Source of the DNA: Azadirachta indica
Lineage: Eukaryota > Streptophyta > Magnoliopsida > Sapindales > Meliaceae
NCBI GenBank assembly: GCA_022749755.1
Contig: CM040446.1
Coordinates: forward strand, 399,339 to 463,338
Direction: 5' to 3'
Length of the DNA stretch: 64,000 nucleotides
A model generated the notes under the pieces. The model searched no databases and was not told the DNA's origin. It was given only the letters and a program-made list of their open reading frames with translations. The position numbers and the translations under genes are program-made. Of the stretch, positions 59,601 through 64,000 are shown in pieces (the stretch's first letter is position 1; each line of letters opens with the position of its first letter).

Positions 59601-60355
59601 TCCTTTTTTGACTTTTTTTTCTCCTTCTTTGATGAGTTTTGCAGCTTGGTGCTTATCTTTGATTGAAAAGCATTCTTAGTAGATTATTCACCAAGTTTCA
59701 ATCTCCTTTGCTCATAAGACTCTAAAGATCCCATCAGTTTTTCAGCTAACAATGTGCTGATATCTTCAGATCCTTCTATCACAATAACAACATGATCACA
59801 CTTTTCGGGAATGCTATTTAAGATCTTCATGACAACTATTTCTTTAGGACCATCATCACCAAAAGATCGTAAACGATTAATAATATTAATTACTCTAGAA
59901 AATTAGTTTCGAACCATTTTAAATTCTTGCATTCTCTAGTTTTGAAACTCCTTTCGAAAAGATTGAAGTTCAATGATTCTTGCTTGGTTATCTCCTTGAA
60001 TTTTCCAAGCTTGCCTTGCTATAGTGGCTCTTATAATTCTAGGAAAAATGGCTACAATAACTCTATTTTGAATTTTTGAAAGAGCTCTTACGTTAGTCAT
60101 TCTCATGGCTTCAAGTTTCTCTTGTTATACTTTTGTAAGTTTATCTTCATTTTTTGGTTCTTCAAAGCCTTTGACAATAATATTCCATAACTCTTTAGAC
60201 ATAAGCAAAATCCTTATTTTCACTTTCCAAAAATCATAATTTTTTTCTCCAAATATTGAAAGAACAAATAGTGAAAATGATCCACTCTCCCCCTTAAAGG
60301 AAGACAACTTGATACCTTAAGGATAAAAAATGCCACAACTTGATCTTAATAACAC

Positions 60356-60368
60356 TGCTCTAATACCA
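60356..60368 (-). other. Primer binding site of the copia element
   Basis: Minus-strand TGGTATTAGAGCA, one mismatch from the TGGTATCAGAGC complement of initiator tRNA-Met, two bases inside the 5' LTR. Confidence 0.8.
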
Positions 60369-60370
60369 CT

Positions 60371-60904
60371 TTTAGGATATTTGAATGAATTGTAAAGAAA
60401 ATGGACAACAAAATAGAGTATTTGTTGAGTTACTGCTACAAAACTCAATATTCTACAAAATTTTTTTGTTTCTATGTTTTGTTTTCTATGTTTTTTATTC
60501 TCACTTAGAATACAATAAAAATAACAATTGACCATTTTAAAAAATCAATTCTAGAGAATTCTAAACACATTTTGTAGAAACAAAATATTTTGACCGCAAA
60601 TACAAAACATTGAAGGAGGATTTTGACAAATTTATGTAAAAGTATCATATTGACTTTTTATTTGAACATCCTTTAAACATTTAAGCATAACTTTCTTTTG
60701 AGAATTCCAAGTTAAAAATCGTAAAATTTACTAAAAGATTAACTTTTTGATCTTTCTAACGGTGCCAATTATACTAAAAAATGATCTCCCACTTCATTAA
60801 TTTAAATTTTGAAAATATCCCTTTAACAATGTTCTATAAATTTTATAACTTGCAGAAAATGTACTATTTAACAGCTCATAAATATTAAAAATACATTAAT
60901 TCTA
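60371..60904 (-). repeat. 5' LTR of the copia element
   Basis: About 534 bases, partner of 56092-56606. The visible divergence between the two LTRs (dozens of differences) marks an old insertion, in contrast to the adjacent retrozyme. Confidence 0.88.
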
Positions 60905-61018
60905 TCCCACTGACTGCTGATCACAAAGATAGAAACACCAAAAGATGGAGTGACCTCATGTTTCAAACCCTCTTGCTTCAATTTGTGCTTTCTTCTTTTT
61001 ATTTATCTCATATATAGC

Positions 61019-61022
61019 ACAT
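61019..61022. other. Target site duplication, left copy
   Basis: ACAT immediately before the TGTCACG start of the retrozyme; the same four bases follow its end at 62061. A 4-bp duplication is what retrozymes produce. Confidence 0.7.
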
Positions 61023-61302
61023 TGTCACGGCACGAGAAATCGCATGTTGGCTGGGTGTGCTGGGGTGTGACAACTCAAGCACACTGATGTTTCATGGTGC
61101 AAAGTCGGCTTCAGTCTCAAGGGCTATCATGTAGAGGGGACTTAGACCACCCCTGCCCGAACTGGTCGGGGACTGAAGCCGTCCTCCTGATGAGGCCAAG
61201 GTAGGCCGAAACCAGTTAAATATGCGACGGGATAACAAGGCTTACCCTCGACATGGGGGTCTACGAGGGTGCCGCACGTGCCTTTCCGCTGGGCGCGTGA
61301 CA
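61023..61302 (+). repeat. Retrozyme 5' LTR
   Basis: 280 bases, TGTCACG...CGTGACA with 7-bp terminal inverted repeats. No difference from the 3' LTR was found on reading both copies through. Confidence 0.95.
61160..61217 (+). ncRNA. Type III hammerhead ribozyme, 5' LTR copy
   Basis: 58 nt with every conserved core element. Stem III is AACTGG (61160-61165) with CCAGTT (61212-61217). The cleavage triplet is GTC, cutting after C61167. Stem I is GGGGAC (61168-61173) with GTCCTC (61181-61186), one G-U pair, closed by the 7-nt loop TGAAGCC. The core CTGATGA is at 61187-61193. Stem II is GGCC (61194-61197) with GGCC (61204-61207), loop AAGGTA. The core GAAA is at 61208-61211. The two loops are placed for the tertiary contact that speeds natural hammerheads. 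The minimal stem III is six pairs, longer than in many plant hammerheads of this class, which suggests it can cleave as a monomer. Confidence 0.95.
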
Positions 61303-61304
61303 GA

Positions 61305-61316
61305 TGGTATCAGAGC
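61305..61316 (+). other. Primer binding site of the retrozyme (tRNA-Met)
   Basis: TGGTATCAGAGC, exact complement of the 3' end of plant initiator tRNA-Met as used by many LTR retroelements. Two bases (GA) separate it from the LTR end. Confidence 0.9.
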
Positions 61317-61704
61317 AGGAACGAGAATTTCCGCAAAATCTCGCTACGTTCCTGACTCCTGTGGGAATCCACCGAGATAGCCGAGGATATTAGCCCGTAA
61401 GATTGGGCGAGGGAAAATGAGGTGTCTATTGTGTGACCCTTCGCCACGCAGCCTCGAATGTGGGCGTGCTCGCACAATGATGTGTCCTGCGGTATGGGGA
61501 TCTTCCTGGGGGGGAAGATGAGCATAGTGGTTTGAAAGGCAACCGCATAGCGCCTCATCTACGCCAAGCACTGCTACCACCGTACGTCGAGGATGGCGTG
61601 CCTGCACGACGTGGTGTTATCGTGTTCTCTTTATGGGAGTCTCCTTAGCCCGGAGGAGATGGGCGTTATGGAGTGGAGCGGCATGCAGGGTAGGACCTCG
61701 ATGG

Positions 61705-61720
61705 TCTACCAATTGAGCTG
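61705..61720 (-). other. tRNA A-box-like segment inside the retrozyme
   Basis: On the minus strand CAGCTCAATTGGTAGA closely resembles the D-arm/A box of plant tRNAs (AGCTCAGTTGGTAGA). No full tRNA fold, acceptor stem or B box was found around it. It may be a captured tRNA fragment or an antisense Pol III promoter element, or chance. Confidence 0.4.
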
Positions 61721-61768
61721 GCGAAAAATTTGAAGATGGCCGCGTGCACGAGGACGTGCACGATTTTC

Positions 61769-61780
61769 GGTGGTGGAGAA
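61769..61780 (+). other. Polypurine tract of the retrozyme
   Basis: GGTGGTGGAGAA directly before the TGTCACG start of the second LTR. Two T interrupt the purines, as in many gypsy-type tracts. Confidence 0.8.
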
Positions 61781-62060
61781 TGTCACGGCACGAGAAATCG
61801 CATGTTGGCTGGGTGTGCTGGGGTGTGACAACTCAAGCACACTGATGTTTCATGGTGCAAAGTCGGCTTCAGTCTCAAGGGCTATCATGTAGAGGGGACT
61901 TAGACCACCCCTGCCCGAACTGGTCGGGGACTGAAGCCGTCCTCCTGATGAGGCCAAGGTAGGCCGAAACCAGTTAAATATGCGACGGGATAACAAGGCT
62001 TACCCTCGACATGGGGGTCTACGAGGGTGCCGCACGTGCCTTTCCGCTGGGCGCGTGACA
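61781..62060 (+). repeat. Retrozyme 3' LTR
   Basis: 280 bases, apparently identical to 61023-61302, followed by ACAT (target duplication, 62061-62064). Confidence 0.95.
61918..61975 (+). ncRNA. Type III hammerhead ribozyme, 3' LTR copy
   Basis: Same 58-nt hammerhead as in the 5' LTR, offset by 758. Cleavage is predicted after C61925, releasing a 758-nt RNA with the 5' LTR site. Confidence 0.95.
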
Positions 62061-62064
62061 ACAT

Positions 62065-62277
62065 GCTGAGAACATACAAACACAAAGAAAAGTATAGCAA
62101 AATCAAGCAGACAAAAAAATGGAGAAGCGTGCAACTCGTACAATTTAGGCACGTCGTGACATCCATCACAAAAGGCACATCTTTGAAACAGAAATTGCCC
62201 GAATTCAAGCTCAGACCGAAGAATTTTAAGTTTAAATTCCTCGATAATCATAAAATTAAGTATAAATTAGTACTCTA

Positions 62278-62321
<44 letters not shown>

Positions 62322-64000
62322 TTAACACATTTAACATTGTACTCCTTGAATTATCATAAAATTAGACCCAATTAATTAAAGAAACACTAGCGCACTTGTA
62401 ATTGCCGAATCTATCACGAAATATGCGAAATTAAAGTTCACGCCGAATCCCTTATTGTCCATACTCTTACACTCAGAGAGACGCCGCATTAGAGTCGTTG
62501 GAATAATAACATTTGGGTCCTCAATTTTTCTAAAACTGTAATTAAAATATAATTTACATTTTAATTTACCGTTTCTTTAAAAATTAATCCGCAAATAAAA
62601 TTAATAATTTGATTGTAGTACCACTTAAAATAAAGTAAACTTTGAAATTTTTTATTTTATTAATAATTTTTTTAATGGAATCTAGCAAAAAAGATAAGAA
62701 AATATGTTCTTAGTTTCTTGAGAATTTTTTAAAAAAAGTTAGGAAATCAAAAATTGTTATCCCATTTGTTAATTAATATATTATTTTAACTAAAACAATA
62801 AAAAGTTTAAAAAATTATGTGTATTGAATTTCAAGTGCTAAAACTATTTACATAACAATTTATTATTAAAGTATTCACGTATGATTGATAGTAATTATAA
62901 TCTTTGTTCCAAACTCTAAATTCCCGAGGGCATTTTCCCCCAAACTGAAGGGGCCATATATCAATTTCTGTATTACAAATAATTTAATAGAAGTGATATT
63001 TCCTATATAGCCCTGGATGTGCCTGCAAAAATTTCTTATAGGTCCCTAAATATTTACTTAATTAAAAAGATATTATTATACGTCAATTTTTTTGATCCCA
63101 AGCATTGAACACGTTAGATTCTGCACAGGGCGTGGGCGTCAAGAGTAAGAATCCAATGAATATGAAAAGAAACATCCATCAAATAGCGGCATCCATTTAC
63201 GTGCTCACACACTTCCTTGTGGTCAACCAAGATTTTGACAATCTAAGTGCTAGAAAGAAGTCAAATTTAGAAAGCAGGCAAGTGGACAGCAGTACTGCTA
63301 CAAATTGTATAAATTCCTCGTGTCTTAGGACTATTTTCCTCACAAGTCACACAAAATCCAGCAAACTTGAACTTGCAATTTGAAATAAAGACAATGGAAA
63401 ACTGCAGTTTCATCAAGATTACTCTTGTGATCTCAATTGCTTCACTTATTTTCTAGGGCCTTATGAGAGTGTGTGCACTGTTTGATAGAGGCCCAAAAGC
63501 CTAGAAAAGTGTTTAAGCAAAAGCATAGGATAGGGCCCAATTCTTGCAGGCTTTTTCGTAGTGATATGATCAAAATGGTTAGGATTCGTACATAGGGATG
63601 TTCCAAACCGATATCTCTAAATCATTAAATTTGAGTAGTGATTTTTTTTTTTTTTTAAGTTTGAATACGAATAAAATTTGAATTTCATTAAAATATAAAT
63701 TTAATTATATATTTATTTTTTATCGTAAAAATTTAAAAAATATAAATATTAAATTGTTTATTTTTATAAAAATTAATATGTTGATTTATATATTTAAAAA
63801 ACTTAAAACTAATTTATTAATTTATTAACATATATATAAATGTTAAGTAATAGATTATTATAGACAAATAAAATATTTAATTTATTTAAATATTTAATTA
63901 TTCATATTTAAGTTAAAATTTTTAAGTTAATTAAATTCAAACATTTTTAACTAATTTTTATGTATAAGTTATAAAACAAACAGTTTTTTTAAATATGAAT
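62065..64000. other. AT-rich intergenic region, no gene seen
   Basis: Contains a compound TA/CA microsatellite at about 62278-62322 and long A/T-only stretches after 63600. An open frame of 92 codons at 63105-63383 has no recognisable family, signal or domain and was not called. Nothing else was supported. Confidence 0.55.
62278..62322. repeat. Compound (TA)n(CA)n microsatellite
   Basis: About 14 TA units followed by seven CA units. Confidence 0.9.

Larger units (their letters stand above)
56092..60904 (-). mobile_element. Ty1/copia LTR retrotransposon, full structure but decayed
   Basis: A 4.8-kb minus-strand element with both LTRs (right one = 5' LTR), a tRNA-Met PBS at 60356-60368 and all pol domains in copia order. 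Gag starts at ATG 60307 and has a CCHC-type knuckle near 59560 (CKICKKQNH). Protease-linker and GAG-pre-integrase follow (LLVPDMNQNLLSVGQL, 59190). Integrase has the HHCC finger (58960-58860) and core HTDIYGP (58780). RT (57570-57285) has YVNDLIF, so the second position of the YVDD box is Asn instead of Asp. RNase H is at about 57010-56617 (DRTKHIAIKYHFIKE). Stops and shifts in every domain show it is dead. No clear target duplication was found. Confidence 0.88.
61023..62060 (+). mobile_element. Retrozyme: non-autonomous LTR retroelement with hammerhead ribozymes
   Basis: A 1038-bp element: LTR 61023-61302, internal region 61303-61780, LTR 61781-62060. Seen directly: LTRs of equal length (280) that look identical, starting TGTCACG and ending CGTGACA; a PBS for tRNA-Met two bases inside; a purine tract before the second LTR; a 4-bp ACAT duplication; no ORF with protein features; and a full type III hammerhead ribozyme in each LTR. 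Known biology: retrozymes are transcribed, self-cleave at both hammerheads, circularise, and are thought to be copied back by gypsy-type reverse transcriptase supplied in trans. GC content is clearly higher than the AT-rich flanks. Predicted monomer RNA runs from 61168 to 61925, 758 nt. All parts look functional, so this is likely an active or very recent insertion. Plant TRIM elements share the miniature layout but lack the ribozyme. Confidence 0.95.

Noticed and set aside
61023..62060. Cassandra-type TRIM (LTR with 5S rRNA sequence)
   Set aside because: The LTR has no recognisable 5S rRNA A box, intermediate element or C box; the hammerhead identifies a retrozyme instead.
61344..62208. Minus-strand ORFs of 82-102 codons in the retrozyme
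   Set aside because: GC-rich non-coding DNA with few stops by chance; they cross LTR boundaries and have no domain. The element is non-coding.
63105..63383. 92-codon ORF near the right end
   Set aside because: No recognisable domain, signal peptide, homologue or gene context; composition like the surrounding spacer.

Overview
The window is nuclear DNA of a flowering plant, most likely a woody eudicot. The evidence is plant-type split genes with GT-AG (and two GC-AG) introns, an intron-containing nuclear tRNA-Tyr, a plant-specific ECA1/prolamin-like secreted protein family, a plastid-type PHT4 transporter, very AT-rich spacers, and decayed Ty1/copia and Ty3/gypsy retrotransposons. The species cannot be fixed from the sequence alone. 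A run of 100 N at 34067-34166 is an assembly gap.

Layout. 0-12.3 kb: a local cluster of small secreted cysteine-rich prolamin-like (ECA1 gametogenesis-related) genes. Three are intact (2400, 9383, 11429, all +) and three are remnants (252, 4315, 5625). A truncated tRNA-Ala and an intact tRNA-Tyr lie between them. A further relative, frameshifted, sits at 33.06-33.49 kb (-). 12.3-17.2 kb: gene-free AT-rich spacer with a long ATT microsatellite. 17.48-20.43 kb (+): a nine-exon GH79 heparanase-like gene. 20.98-30.89 kb (-): a fifteen-exon PHT4-type anion transporter with a plastid-targeting N terminus, tail-to-tail with the GH79 gene. 34.17-39.07 kb (+): an ERDJ2/Sec63-type J-protein gene, with its 5' exons hidden by the gap and one single-base frameshift. 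40.75-42.54 kb (-): a decayed PPR protein gene that keeps its introns.

43.7-60.9 kb is a retrotransposon graveyard. It holds a non-chromovirus gypsy fragment (-), a chromodomain gypsy with its reverse transcriptase deleted (-), a Sirevirus-like copia remnant with an env-position ORF, repeated polypurine tracts and 3' LTR (+), and a full-structure but decayed copia element with two LTRs (-).

The most notable item is at 61023-62060: a compact 1038-bp element with two apparently identical 280-bp LTRs, a tRNA-Met primer binding site, a polypurine tract, a 4-bp target duplication and no coding capacity. Each LTR contains a complete type III hammerhead ribozyme (61160-61217 and 61918-61975). This is the architecture of a retrozyme, a non-autonomous retroelement that propagates through self-cleaved circular RNA. 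The two cleavage sites predict a 758-nt RNA. The identical LTRs and high GC against AT-rich surroundings indicate a very recent insertion.

The host genes are unrelated housekeeping or reproductive functions and do not form a pathway. Gene models were built by hand from reading frames, splice sites and remembered family sequences.
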